NCBI GenBank assembly: GCA_958298945.1
Contig: OY282606.1
Span: 86,497,696 to 86,561,695 of the forward strand
Origin: Atherix ibis
Lineage: Eukaryota; Arthropoda; Insecta; Diptera; Athericidae
Direction of reading: 5' to 3'
Length of the DNA: 64,000 bases
Both the position numbers and the translations under genes were made by a program. The notes under the pieces are model-generated. The model did no database searches and was not told the DNA's origin. It saw nothing but the letters and a program-made list of their open reading frames with translations. Positions 9,697 through 20,671 of the stretch are shown here, one piece after another (position 1 is the first letter of the stretch; each line of letters starts with the position of its first letter).

Positions 9697-10904
9697 CCTC
9701 TTATCTGCAAATCACGCGCGTTCAAAACACGTCAACCAACGTGTTTATTCACTTTTTCGAGAATATTTCTTTTCTCTTAAATCGATAATGGTTTTCTTTG
9801 CTGAAAAACAACATATTTCTGCTAACTATAGTATTCATATTTTTAAAAATTGATTTGAACGTTTTCCGAAAATAAAATGGAAAAACGTGAATTCCGGGCA
9901 CTTAAAAATAGGTAATTTCTGAAGAAGAAAAAACAAGTCAAAAAAAATTTTCTATATTTTATTAGTATAATAAAGGAAATAAAGCAAAATATAAACTCTG
10001 CCAATATAAACAGGATAATAATAGTTAATGCGTTTTATTTATGACAAATTTGATTTTCGACGTAAAGTTGCTTTCAGACTGATTTAAAATTCCAGCACAG
10101 ACAGAAAGTGTCCTCATAATTGTGATAGTTAAACTGTTCCAGGTGCAATTAACTGCAGCCATTTCAGTATTTCATTAGGTATAAAATCGTTTGTGCTCGG
10201 TTAGAGGAAAATAAACTCAGAATTGTTGGGCGAGCTTGAAATGGTACTCTTCAAGCTTAATTAAGCAATTAGAGAGTCGGAGAACAGCAGACTATATTGA
10301 CTTCCTATACGATGATGTCATTTAAATATTTCGTTTCTGTCCACAGCCATTCGAATCACTTCCGTTCCAGAAGTCAATTGGGCACATCTGCGTACCCGTT
10401 TGCTGATTCCGGGGATTTGCTTGTCAACATCAGAAAGTTAAACGAGTATTTGCTAAATTAACTATGCAATCAGCGGAGAGTAAAATAGTCACCAAAATTA
10501 AATGTAATTTATTTGCTCTGGTTTTTTTGTTGTTGCAAAACTAAACTTTAAATGTTCTTTCAGGATACCGATTACTTTGGGGCCGAATACCGAATTGATC
10601 AGAACAGTTAAATTAAACTTTGTTGGACTTATTTATATATGTTTAGAATATATTGTATTTATCCTTATGAATATATTGAAATTTTGGCTTTTTAATTTTT
10701 TTTTTTTATTGCGACATTTCAAATACAGATTATTCATTTTTTAGTTCGGAAAATATATTTCTATCATTCTAAAGTTTTTTTTATATATGTACTATTTAAG
10801 ATAATAGTTTTTTTAGTTTATAGTTTGCCATTTTATAATAAAAATTGATTTGCTAAAAAAAATATGCTAATACAGGCTTTACGGGCTGATTTCTTGGACA
10901 AATA
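9697..10904. other. AT-rich interval, no gene recognised
   Basis: No convincing coding sequence, no terminal repeats and no tandem array. The part from 10130 to 10460 is less AT-rich than its surroundings but has no frame or motif I can name. Confidence 0.55.
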
Positions 10905-11010
10905 TTTCATTGTTAATTACAACCGGTTTTTTTTTGTGGCCTCAACTTAAAGATTTTAATTTGTACTTTTTGTGGTTTTTACAAAATTGTGCTAAAAGTT
11001 ACATTATACA
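10905..11010 (+). pseudogene. DD41D (rosa-type) transposase relic, short
   Basis: One frame reads FFLWPQLKDFNLYFLWFLQNCAKS. It resembles the block around the second catalytic Asp of the DD41D elements in this window (FLWSKLEEVDLDNIWFQQDG) and the relic at 54135-54440 (ELKDFNLDHMWFLQNSATS). The Asp is not preserved. Flanking sequence is too decayed to define an element. The match is short, so the call is tentative. Confidence 0.4.
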
Positions 11011-11465
11011 AATATACAACATTTGCCTTTTATCTCATAAGACTTTGGAAATAATTAAGTTTACACAGAAAATTTTTATGTTTAAAAGCCAAGTAACGGT
11101 CGAATTACATCCGAAAATGTGGTTAGTTGAATCGAATTTTCAAAGAGGCTTCTTAACAGCCTTTTGAATGTTTTTATATTCCCTGAATAATTTTTAAAAT
11201 ATTCAAAATCAATTTTAAAAATAAATTAAATTATACAAAATTAAAATTTTAATACTTTCAAAATAAACCGATTTTTTCTGTAGTAAAGATATTTTCTCAA
11301 GTTTTTTTCAAAAACTTGTTTTGTTTTACTAAATTTTCTTTTTCTATAAAAGTTTACAATGCAACTGGGGAGTAAATGAATATGCAACTGGGGAGCAAAA
11401 GCCTATTTTGGTTCGACCACAGTTGGATTCTATCCAAAAGAATTATTAATGCACCGATAGAATTT

Positions 11466-12699
11466 CAGGGATATAAGCTTAAATGATCATAGATGGCGTG
11501 AGTGAGTGTATTAAGCTATCATGAGAATACCATACTTTTTTTTATGAGTTTGACATCTGTCAACATTAATCAGTGCACATTATCAGCAATTTCGTACAAC
11601 AACATACATTTTTCCTTTGGTAATCATGTCAAGTTTTGTGTCAGAAAAAGAGCATATGCGCGAAGCTCTGCTTTTCTGCTTCCATTTGAAGAAATCGGCT
11701 GCCAAATCGCATCGAATGCTTATGGAGGCCTATGGTGACAGTGCCTTATCAGAAACAATGTGCCGAGATTGGTTTCGTCGGTTCGAAGACGGCAATTTTG
11801 ACTTGTGGGATAAGAAGTGTGAAAATCGACCTAGGAAGGTTGAGGAGCATCAATTGCAGGCTCTTTTGGATGAAGACGATACCCAATCGTAAAAAATGCT
11901 CAGGGAGCAATTGGGTGTTACTCAACCAGCCATTTCCACGCGTCTGCGTGCCATGGGGAAGATTGAAAAGATCGGAAAATTGGTGCCGCATGAATTGAAC
12001 GATAGGCAGATGGAGCGACTCCAAAACACATGCGAAATCTTGCTCGCCAGACCAAAAAGAAAGTCATTCCTGAATCGGATTGTGACAGGCGATGGAAAGT
12101 GGCTATATTTCGAGAATCCTAAACGCAAGAAATCGTGGGTTGATCCCGGCCAACCATCAACATCTTCCCCAAGACCAAATCGCTTTGGACGGAAAACGAT
12201 GCTGTGCGTTTGGTGGGATTAGCAGGGTATCGTCTACTATGAGTTGTTGAAACCTGGTGAAACTGTCAATGCCCACGGCTACCACCAACAACTGATCAAA
12301 TTGCACCGTGCTCTGCGTGAAGAAAGGACAGATTATAAACGCACCATCGCACACGTCAAAAATGGTCCGAAACTACTTGGAGACACTCAACTGGGAGGTG
12401 CTACACCTTCCCGCTGGAAGACCTGAACCCTTCCGACTACCACTACTTTTCGTCGATGGGCCACGCGCTCGCTGAGCAGCACTTTGATTCTTACGAAGAC
12501 GTCCGAAAATGGCTTGATGAGTGGTTTGCCTTGAAAGAGAAGAAATTTTTTTGGCGTGGTATCCACAAATTGTCCGAGAGATGGGAAAAATGTGTAGCTA
12601 GCGAGGGCAATTACTTTTAATAAATTTGTTTTTGCTTTCTATGAAAAAAAACATGTGTTTTTTGACTAAAAAACAGCGGATTTAAGCTTATACACTTAG
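11466..12699 (+). mobile_element. Mos1-like (mauritiana-type) mariner, copy 1
   Basis: The 3' end (aaacagcggatttaagctta, then tacacttag, then TA) matches the right end of the better copy at 54491-55707. The left end (cagggatataagcttaaat) is a mutated form of the CCAGGTATATAAGCTTAAAT terminus. CCAGGTGTA is also how Mos1 begins. The left TA is not preserved, so the left limit is approximate. Length is about 1234 bp. Confidence 0.8.
11626..12620 (+). pseudogene. Mos1-like mariner transposase, stops and internal deletion
   Basis: The start ATG at 11626 opens with MSSFVSEKEH, the start typical of Mos1 relatives, and LLFCFHLKKSAA, LDEDDTQS, WVPHEL-type linker (LVPHELNDRQME) and NPKRKKSWVDPGQP follow. 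A TAA at 11890-11892 interrupts the DNA-binding half. Catalytic block 1 reads TGDGKW, Asp kept. A TAG ends the frame at 12222 after LCVWWD. Further on GETVNAHGYHQQL is readable, but the segment that should hold the second catalytic Asp (HDNAPSH) is deleted near 12340. The last part resumes in another frame with WLDEWF, LSERWEKCVASEG and the natural stop at 12618-12620. The gene is inactive. Confidence 0.88.
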
Positions 12700-12701
12700 T
12701 A

Positions 12702-13413
12702 CATTGCATCACTATTAATTTACGATAGCCTACGTGTATGTGGACAGTGTTTAGATGGGCAAATTAATAAAATCTTAAATAAATATAAAAATCTCTAATG
12801 TATGTGAAAATCAATTTTTCGTTTTTATTCCTACATTATTTTTAAGTGTGTACAAATATTATTTATAAAATGTACTTAATTATAATTAAAACCGTTCACA
12901 ATAAAATTATACAGTCCCTGTTTAACAATTATTACATAGTTTATATAGTATAATTGTACTTTATAATAATTACCACAATAGTATTATTTGAAATTTAATA
13001 AAAATTTTATAAAAATAAATGAAAAAGAAAAAAAAACAATAAGATTAATAAATTATTCGGCACTAATCTATTAATTTTTTATAATTATTTGATAAAATTT
13101 TTAATAATAACTTAAATTTAATATTAATTAATCCCATTTCTATCTCCTTATTTTAATAATAATTGTATTTAAATTAAGTTTAATTTTTTTTTCGATTGAT
13201 TTTCAGTCCTCTGTGCATGCTCCCTCATATTCCATGTCGATGGCTGTAACAACAGAAAAAAAATGGTTAATATTGTAATTATTGTATTTTAGTATAAGTT
13301 TTATTATGTTTAAAAAAAAATAATTTCGATCTTTTAAAAATATTTTTATATATTATAATTAAATAATTTGATTGAATTTTGTTTAAATTTATAAAAATTT
13401 TCGAATTTTCTTT
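12702..13413. other. AT-rich interval, no gene recognised
   Basis: Extremely AT-rich between two mariners, with no frames or repeats that I can support. The short minus frame at 13279-13473 overlaps the terminus of the next mariner and is chance. Confidence 0.6.
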
Positions 13414-13415
13414 TA

Positions 13416-14641
13416 ACAGTTCGGCTGAAAAGTTTATAAGGTTGACGTCTAGATGGCGCCTCTTAATTATCACAAAGCACCATCCTTCAAATCATTCCTG
13501 TCAAAATTTGACAGCAATCGGTTGGTTGGTTCGTGAGATATAGCATTTTGAATGAAGCAACTTTTGTTATTGAAAAAAAAATGGATAAAGACGAATTTCG
13601 TGTATTGATAAAACATTGCTTTTTGATGGAAAAAAATCCATCCGGACTCTGCTCCAGCTATTTCAACTGTGGAATATTGGTTTCGTCAATTTCGAACTGG
13701 TCGTACGAGCACTGTTGATGCAGAACGCAGTGGACGCCCAAAAGAGGTGGTTACGGCAGAAAACATCAAAAAAATCCACAAAAAAATTTTAAATGACCGT
13801 AAAGTGAAGTTGAGCGAGATAGCTGAGACTCTGAAGATATCGAAAGAGCGTGTTGGACATATCGTGCATGAATATTTGGGCATGCGAAAGCTGTGTGCAA
13901 AGTGGGTGCCGCGTGAGCTCACTGTGGACCAAAAACAACAACGTGTTGATGATTCTGAGCAGTGTTTGGAGCTGTTCAAGCGCAATAAACCCGAATTTTT
14001 GCGTCGATATGTGACAATGGATGAAACATGGTTTCGTCACCACACTCCAGAGTCCAATCGGCAGTCGGCAGAGTGGAGAGCGAGCGACGAACCGAATCCA
14101 AAGCGCGGAAAGACGCAATAGTCGGCTGGCAAGGTGATGGCGTCTGTATTTTGGGATGCGCATGGTATAATATTCATTGATTATCTCCAGAAGGGACAGA
14201 CGATCAACAGCGACTATTATATAGCGTTATTGGATCGTTTGAAGAAAGAAATCGCTAAGAAACGGCCTCATTTGAAGAAGAAAAAAGTGTTGTTTCACCA
14301 AGCCAATGCACCGTGTCACAAGTCGATGAAAACGATGGTCAAACTCAATGAATTGGGCTACGAATTGCTTCCCCATCCACCGTATTCTCCAGATCTGCCC
14401 CCCAGCGACTTTTTCCTGTTTGCAGACCTCAAGAGAATGCTCGCTGGCAAGACCGATGATGAAACTGAGGCCTATTTTGAGGCAAAACCGCAAGAGTACT
14501 ATAAAAATGTTATCGAAAAGTTGGAAGATCGCTATAATCGCTGTATCGCCCTCGAAGGCAACTATGTTGATTAATAAAAATGAATTTTGCAAAAAAAAAT
14601 ATTTTTACTGTGTTATCTTATAAACTTTTCAGCCGAACTGT
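13416..14641 (+). mobile_element. Himar1-like (irritans-type) mariner
   Basis: TA at 13414-13415 and 14642-14643. The inverted repeats read ACAGTTCGGCTGAAAAGTTT and continue ATAAG on both sides. The Himar1 terminus begins ACAGGTTGGCTGATAAGT, so these ends are related. Length is 1226 bp. The termini are perfect, so the ends decayed less than the gene. Confidence 0.93.
13581..14574 (+). pseudogene. Himar1-like transposase with second catalytic Asp changed to Ala
   Basis: It starts MDKDEFRVLIKHCFL at 13581. Near 13640 a deletion and frame change removes about a dozen residues, and the frame then reads DSAPAISTVEYWFRQF, SGRPKEVVTAENIKKIHK, ISKERVGHIVHEYLGMRKL, CAKWVPREL and YVTMDETWF (first catalytic Asp). 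A TAG at about 14119-14121 stands where Himar1-type proteins have Lys. After it comes KVMASVFWDAHGIIFIDY, then FHQANAPCH where an active enzyme has HQDNAPCH: the catalytic Asp codon is now GCC (Ala). SPDLPPSDFF keeps the third Asp. A small deletion (AGKTDDETEAYF) precedes the end LEGNYVD at 14574. The protein would be inactive even if the stop were read through. Confidence 0.92.
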
Positions 14642-14829
14642 TATTTACTGCAATGATAATAATTTTATTTAACCTTTTCTTTATTGATATTGTAGTTTGT
14701 AAAATATTGTATCTTTTAGTTTTCGAAAAGCATTTTTTTAAATATATTATTAATGTAAAAATTATAATTTTCTTTTAATAAGTCGAAATATTGAAAAGAA
14801 AACGTAATATTAGACAGTGTGCCTTACTA

Positions 14830-16088
14830 CGTGGGCTACTATATATATTTCTGGCCTAATAATGAAAATGCGAATATTTATCAACGAAAAAGGTTTTATT
14901 GTTTTTCAAAATATTCTCCATCAAGATTTATACACTTTTGCATGCGCTCAAACCAATTTTCGAAGCACTTTTTCCACTCCGATTGAGACACCTCCAAAAC
15001 ATGGTTTTTGAATGCTTCAACAGCATCTTCTGGCGACGAAAATTAAAAAGAAGTCATTGGGTGCCAAGTCAGGGCTGTACGGAGGATGACCCATCAATTC
15101 GACGTTTTGTCCGGTCAAAAAGGCGCTGGTTTGAGCCGATGTGTGAGAGCTCGCATTGTCATGGTGCACAATGATTCGACTTCTCTTGTTCGTTTTTCGA
15201 ATTTCTCCGAAGACTTCAGGCAAACAAATGGTGGTGTACCACTCAGAATTGACCGTCCTACGTTGCACAAGCGGAACAGTCGCCACATGACCAGTTTTGC
15301 CAAAGAAACAAGCGACCATTTGCTTCGAAGTGCTTCTTCCACGAACAACTTTCGTTGGATTTGACTCGTCTTGGAAGACCCACACGGTCGATTGCTGTTT
15401 TGTTTCGGGCTCATACGCATAGATCCATGATTCGTCACCTGTGACGATCTTATAAACGTCTTTTGAAGCACCGCGATCGTATTTTTTCAGCATTTCTTTA
15501 CACCAATCCACACGAGCCTTTTTTTGAGCGATTGTCAAATTGTGCGGGATCCAACGAGAACAAACCTTTTTTACGGCCAGGTGTTCATGCAATATCGAAT
15601 GTATGCTGGTGGGAGAAATGCCTAGGCATGCCTCTATCTCACGGTATGTCACATGACGGTCTTGCATTATCAGTTCACGTACGGCATCGATGTTTTCTGG
15701 AACAACGGCTGTTTTTGGACGACCTTCACGGAATTCGTCTTTGAGCGAGCGTCGGCCACGATTGAATTCGTTGTACCAGTTTTTCACAGTGCTATAGGAT
15801 GGTGCTTCATAGCCATACAAAGATTTAAGTTCATCGATGCACTCTTGTCGTGATAATCCACGTCGAAAGTTGTGAAAAATGATCGCACGAAAATGTTCAC
15901 GAGTTAATTCCATTTTTTTGCCAAATTGATTTTTTCAAGTCACTGTAAACAACACAAATGATAGTCGTACGTCAAAACGTTCTGAGTACGTTTATGCTAA
16001 AAAATGTCAAACTTTCCAATGGAAATGTCAGATCGCACCTGGCAACACTTAGTGTTGCCTAGGCCAGAAATATATATAGTAGCCTACG
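14830..16088 (-). mobile_element. Mariner A, copy 2 (defective)
   Basis: The inverted repeats are the same as in copy 1. TA at 14828-14829 precedes the left end. The right end at 16088 is followed by AA, so one TA base has mutated or the boundary was altered. Length is 1259 bp against 1256 in copy 1. The difference is one Thr codon (WYTTICL here, WYTICL in copy 1). The subterminal palindrome is at 16041-16059. Orientation is opposite to copy 1, about 13 kb away. Confidence 0.92.
14896..15913 (-). pseudogene. Mariner A transposase, same 3' frameshift as copy 1
   Basis: The ATG is at 15913. The 298-codon open frame equals copy 1 apart from one additional Thr, with catalytic Asp in TGDESW, HHDNASSH and SPDLAPND. 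It ends in the same FFLIFVARRCC at 15017 caused by the same short deletion, with the displaced C-terminus readable down to the original stop at 14896-14898. Two copies sharing one inactivating lesion show that the lesion came before the copying event. The copy was therefore made by transposase supplied by another element or by a segmental duplication. Confidence 0.9.
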
Positions 16089-16769
16089 AAAAGGCATAAA
16101 ATTATGTATGATACTCGTATTTAATTATTTTACCACTTTCTTTGTATTTTTAAATAAAAAAAATTCTAACGTGCATAAAAAGAAAGGAAAAATAAAAAAT
16201 ATCTTAAAAATTTCGTACCTAAAAAATTAAATAATTCGAAGAAAATTTTCTAAATAACTTCAAGGAATTTTTTAAAGAATAATTTTCTAATCAGATCCAT
16301 ATAAATTAGTTCATTTTTGATAGAATACTTTTATACAAAAATATTATACGAGTTTTGAAAATATTCAAATAACAAGTAGTATAAATTATACGTTTTGACA
16401 GCTTGAAGAAGCACACCCTCCAATTGATGACAGTTCCATCTAGGAGGGAATTATTTTCCTTATCCATTTCAATAGCATTTACCCCAGCAATTGGTGGTTC
16501 GTTTCTGAATTTTTAGTTCATTTGCAGTTCTTACGAGGGAAAAATTACTTTTACTCAAGAAGATGGCTTGTATGAGAGAAGGAAGGTATTGTCTTATAAG
16601 AATTACTATTTTGATTAAGAAATTTATCTAAAACTTAAAATGTATTTTTATTTGAGAACTTTTCTTAATTTTCTATTAAATTTTGATAAATTTAAAAACG
16701 ATTCTTTTTTGAAAAAATCCTTTTCTGTTCATAGACTGCAGAATTATCCATTTTGATAGCTTTTACATG
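16089..16769. other. AT-rich interval, no gene recognised
   Basis: No coding frames or terminal repeats that I can support. Part of it (16390-16560) is less AT-rich but shows no motif. Confidence 0.55.
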
Positions 16770-17398
16770 TACGAGGTGTGTTCAAAAAGTATCGCGAATT
16801 TTGTTTTTTTTTTTAAAAAATTATTTATTTTTTCATGAATATCTATTTTGTTTCCTTTAAAGTAATCCCCAACAGATATTATACACTTGTGCCAACGTTT
16901 TTTCCAATCCTCGAAGCACTTCAAAAAATCATTTTTTGTGATCTTGTTCAGCTCCTCCTTCGATGCCGTCTTTATCTCCTCAGTCGTAGCGTAGCGTCGT
17001 CCTTTCATGGGCTCTTCAGTTTCGGGAACAAGAAAAAGTCACAGAGGGCCTGATCTGGGGAATACGGTGGATGCGGCATTATTAGTGTGTTGTTTTTGGC
17101 CAAAAATTTGCGCAGAAGTAACGATGCAAGAGCAGGGGCGTTATCATGGTGCAAAAGCCAATTTTTGTTCTTCCACAAATCCGCACGTTTCTGGCAAGAA
17201 CTCATGATACACCACGCCCCTGCAATCGTCTGTTGTTGACGTGCTCGGGCGTCCGGCACGCATTTCGTCGTTCACATTTTCTCGACCCTTTGAGAACATT
17301 TTGTACCACCTATAAAAGTTGCTTCGGTTAAAGATAGCTTCATTATATGCCACAGTTAACATTCGGAATGCGTCCGCGCAATTAATTTTGTTTTTCAT
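16763..17398 (-). pseudogene. Mariner D transposase, middle deleted
   Basis: The likely start is the ATG at 17398 (MKNKINCADAFRML). The DNA-binding part follows (YRWYKMFSKGREN, AGRPSTSTTDD). It jumps directly to CRGVVYHEFLPE, so the second half of the DNA-binding region, the linker and the first catalytic Asp (TGDESW in relatives) are gone. A second deletion and frame change follows. The next frame has LWKNKNWLLHHDNAPA (second Asp) and PPYSPDQALCDFF (third Asp), then KGRRYATTEEIKTASKEE. The natural stop is lost and the frame reads through the TIR to 16763. Database relatives are commonly annotated as GVQW3-like proteins, but they are mariner transposases. Confidence 0.85.
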
Positions 17399-17633
17399 AC
17401 AAATTTTGATACAGATTCTTTGATCCATTTTTTGGAATGGGCAAAAATCGAAGACGAGCCAAAACACGTGCAAGCAAAGCAGCTGTCAAAAATTAACTGA
17501 ACAATCAAAATGGCCGAACTTGTCGGCGTAAGTGAGAGACATGAGTACCAATATAACGCCACAGAAAATCGAAAATCAAATATACGTAACCCGTGGAAAT
17601 TCAAAATTCGCAATACTTTTTTAATAGACCTTG
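16772..17633 (-). mobile_element. Mariner D, deletion derivative
   Basis: TA at 16770-16771 and 17634-17635. The termini read CGAGGTGTGTTCAAAAAGTA on the left and, inverted, CAAGGTCTATTAAAAAAGTA on the right. Length is 862 bp, short for the family because the middle of the transposase has been deleted. It lies only 11 bp from the next element. Confidence 0.88.
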
Positions 17634-17644
17634 TATATATATTA

Positions 17645-18550
17645 TTGGCTTTTTTGCAAAGTAATTTCGTTACTAGTTGAAGCTGATGAAGACACAATAA
17701 AGGCATTAATTTATGCAAACTGGCGAATAACAATTCGTGAAATTGCTGAGAAATTAAATTTATCCAATACGACTGTTCATTATCATTTGAAACGGGTAGG
17801 TTTAATCTTAAAGCTCGACATATGGGTCCCTCATGTTCTTACGGAAAAAAAATTGTGCCGTCGCATTGACGTTTGTGATTTGTTTCTCAAACGCCAAGAA
17901 AATGATTCATTTTTGAAGCGTATCATCACTGGGAACGGAAAATGGGTTATCTACAACTATGTTCAGCTGAAAAGATCCTGGAGTAGAAAAGATGAACCGG
18001 CTCAAAGTACTTCGAAAGTCAATATTCATCAAAAAAAGTTATGCTATCTGTTTGGTGGGATTTCAAAGCAATCGTTTATTTAAAGCTTCTACCGAGCAAC
18101 ACAACGATCAATTCTGAAGTGTGCTGTCAGCAGTTGAGCAAATTGAATGATTCACTTAAATAAAAAAGGCCAGAATTGGTCAATAGGAAAGGTATAGTGT
18201 ACCAACAAGTTTGACAACTCGTCAAAAGCTTTTAGAGCTTGGATGTGATATACTGACATACTCTCCAGACCTAGCACCTTTCGATTATCATTTGTTCCGG
18301 TCTCTACAAAATTTTTTAGACAGTAAAACGTTTAATTCAAATGAGGAGGTCAAAAATCACTTGGATAAATTTTTAGCCAGCAAAGAACAAAATTTTTATA
18401 AGCGTGGAATCATGCTACTACCAGAAAGATGGCAAAGGGCATTGGATTAGGCTGGATAATATTTAATTGAATAAAATATTAATTCACTATAAGAAAATCG
18501 TCTTTCATTTTTATAAAAAAAAAACGAAATTACTTTCCGAACAACCCCAA
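17645..18550 (+). mobile_element. Mariner C, copy 2 (5' coding part deleted)
   Basis: The left end after TA at 17643-17644 is a degraded form (TTGGCTTTTTTGCAAAGTAA) of the mariner C terminus. The right end is the inverted TTGGGGTTGTTCGGAAAG. The right flank is CA instead of TA. Length is 906 bp. The 5' untranslated region and the first ~60 codons are missing compared with copy 1. Confidence 0.82.
17676..18474 (+). pseudogene. Mariner C transposase, N-terminus deleted, first catalytic Asp changed
   Basis: The coding sequence enters at VEADEDTIKALIYANWRIT and has no start codon in phase with the family. The helix-turn-helix tail, KLDIWVPHVLTEKK linker and FLKRIITGNGKW follow: block 1 reads GNGKW where an active enzyme has GDEKW, so Asp is now Asn. 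The frame is interrupted around 18070-18210. The second Asp block is lost in a deletion (YQQV to LTTRQKLLEL). The third survives as SPDLAPFDY. The end reads SKEQNFYKRGIMLLPERWQRALD, with a stop at 18448-18450 just before the family's natural stop at 18472-18474. The gene is inactive. Confidence 0.85.
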
Positions 18551-19659
18551 CATTTAAGATAGTATTTGTTTAGATTGAAGTTTGTTATTTTATATAAAGA
18601 TCTGTTAAATACTACACCCCACCCCCCTTCCAAAAAAAAATGTAATAAAAATGTTTAATCATTATACACCAAAAAAGGATGATTCTTCAAAAGCGATTAG
18701 CCTCTTTTTTGCTTCATGGGGCTCTGAAAATACCCAATTCACTATGAAGAAGCCATTGTATCTAAAAGAATATAACTGACTGTTGGTGTTCGGTTAATTC
18801 GAAAGGTGTAATTGGTCCAGTTTTATTTGAAAATAAAAAAGAAAAAGACGTTTCCGTCAATTCTATGTAGTTTAGCGAAACAGTGCCACAAACCATACAA
18901 CATGACAAATTCTGTCTTTATTGCACAAAAAATTACCAGTGGTCTCAAAAATTGTGTGATTTAATGACGTTTAGACTTTTTTTTTAGAATGTCACGTTTA
19001 ATGACATTTAGATATTGTGTGATTTAATGACGTTTTTTATATAAAAATAAATATTCTTTTTTTTTTTTTTAAAAGAGTTTTTTAAAAACCAAAATTGTCA
19101 AATTAACGTCCAAAATATACGAAAAAATCATAAGAAATTATCTCAAAAGGAAGATATCTGATAATAGTCATTTGAATAATGTTATATCTTTTTTTTAAAT
19201 GGCAAAAATAATTTAATATAAAACAATAAAAATTTGAATAAAATTTGAATTTAAAATTTATCGCATGTAACTAAACTTTGCGTAATGCAAATTGGATAAT
19301 CCTTTAGTTTATTTTGTAGTAATTAATGTGTTTGTATTATTAGCAGTGACTTTCCACATAAACATAATGACTAATTTATTTAATAGTATTTTAATAGTTT
19401 GATGTATGATTTTATAAACTATAAATTATTTTTCGCTTATAAACAATTGATCATCTGCATTTTTCTCACTCTCATAATTGCCATAAATCAATGGGAGATT
19501 GTGAATTTTTATTTGCTTGTATATTTTATGTAATTAGAAAGTAAATTTTTTAATAATAGTTTTTATGTAGGTAAGTTTTTTTTTCTAAGATAATTTAAGC
19601 TTATTTAAAAAAAACCCACAATAATATAGTAAAAAACAATATTTAATTGGGAAAAATTC
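18551..19659. other. AT-rich interval, no gene recognised
   Basis: No coding frame. A short motif, tgtgatttaatgacgttt, occurs twice (about 18953 and 19017), with a related form between them. This looks like a local duplication. Nothing else stands out. Confidence 0.55.
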
Positions 19660-20668
19660 ATAACAAGAAATATTGGTGATTACGGATTTTGTCAATAGAT
19701 GGTATTAGCTCATTCTTTTGTTATGTCAACGTGTTCAAAGCACCTAACCTATATTTTTTGAACTTCCACCTTTAATTTAGTAAAAAAATTGTATCGTTTA
19801 GCTATTTAGTTTTGTTTTCATTCAAATTTAAAAATTGAAGGACAAGACGTGCATTTTAGACATATTTTATTGTATTATTTCCGAAAAGGTAAGAACGCAT
19901 CGCAGGTACACAAGAAATTATATGACTTGTATGGAAATGAAGAAAGTGTCAAAAATTGGTTTGCTATATTTCGTTCTGGTGATTTTTTACTAAACTCCAG
20001 ATGAAGTTGATGGGACCTATATCAAGGCCATTATCGATTCAGATCGTCATAGCACAACACGTGAGATTGCAGAGAAGCTAAATGTATCTTAAGAAACTCG
20101 ATTTATGGATTCCTCATCAGCTTAAGGAAATTCATTTGACGTAACGCATTAGCATCTGCGATTCGCTTCGGAAATGCAACGAAACAGATCCATTTCAAAA
20201 ACGGCTGATAACTGGCGACAAAAAGTTAGCAATGCAGTTCAAGAAAAGCGGCCAGAATTGGCAAATCGTGAGGGTGTGGTTTTCCAGCATGACAATGCAG
20301 AGCCGCACACATCTTTGGTCACTCGCCTAAAAATTATTGGAATTAGGTTGGGATGTAATGTCACATCCACCATATAGCCCTGAATTAGCGCCTTTAGATT
20401 ACTATTTATTTCGTTCCATGCAGAACTCCTTAATTTGGTAAAATTTTTAATGTCGCTGATAATGTAAAATCACATTTAATTCAGATTTTTGCTAGTAAAA
20501 GTAATAAGTTTTACGAAAACGGTTGTTATGACACTACCTGAAAGATGGCAAAGGATCATCGACAAAAATGGATAATACCTATTTTGAATAAAATTATAGT
20601 TTTAAGTAAAAATTTTGAATTTTTCTTCATATTTAAAATCCGCAATCACTTATTTGCCAAACCAAATA
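19660..20668 (+). mobile_element. Mariner E, heavily decayed
   Basis: The left side near 19674 reads ttggtgattacggatttt and the right side, inverted near 20640-20660, reads aagtgattgcggatttt, a plausible degraded terminal repeat pair. Between them, mariner transposase pieces appear in shifting frames: YFRKGKNASQ (about 19880), VKNWFAIFRSGDF, IIDSDRHSTTREIAEKLNV, LDLWIPHQL, KRPELANREGVVFQHDNAEPHTSLVTR (20220-20330, second catalytic Asp present) and SPELAPLDYYLFRSMQ. The end ERWQRIIDKNG lies near 20540-20570. Many frame changes and stops make this older than its neighbours. Boundaries are approximate. Confidence 0.75.
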
Positions 20669-20671
20669 ATA

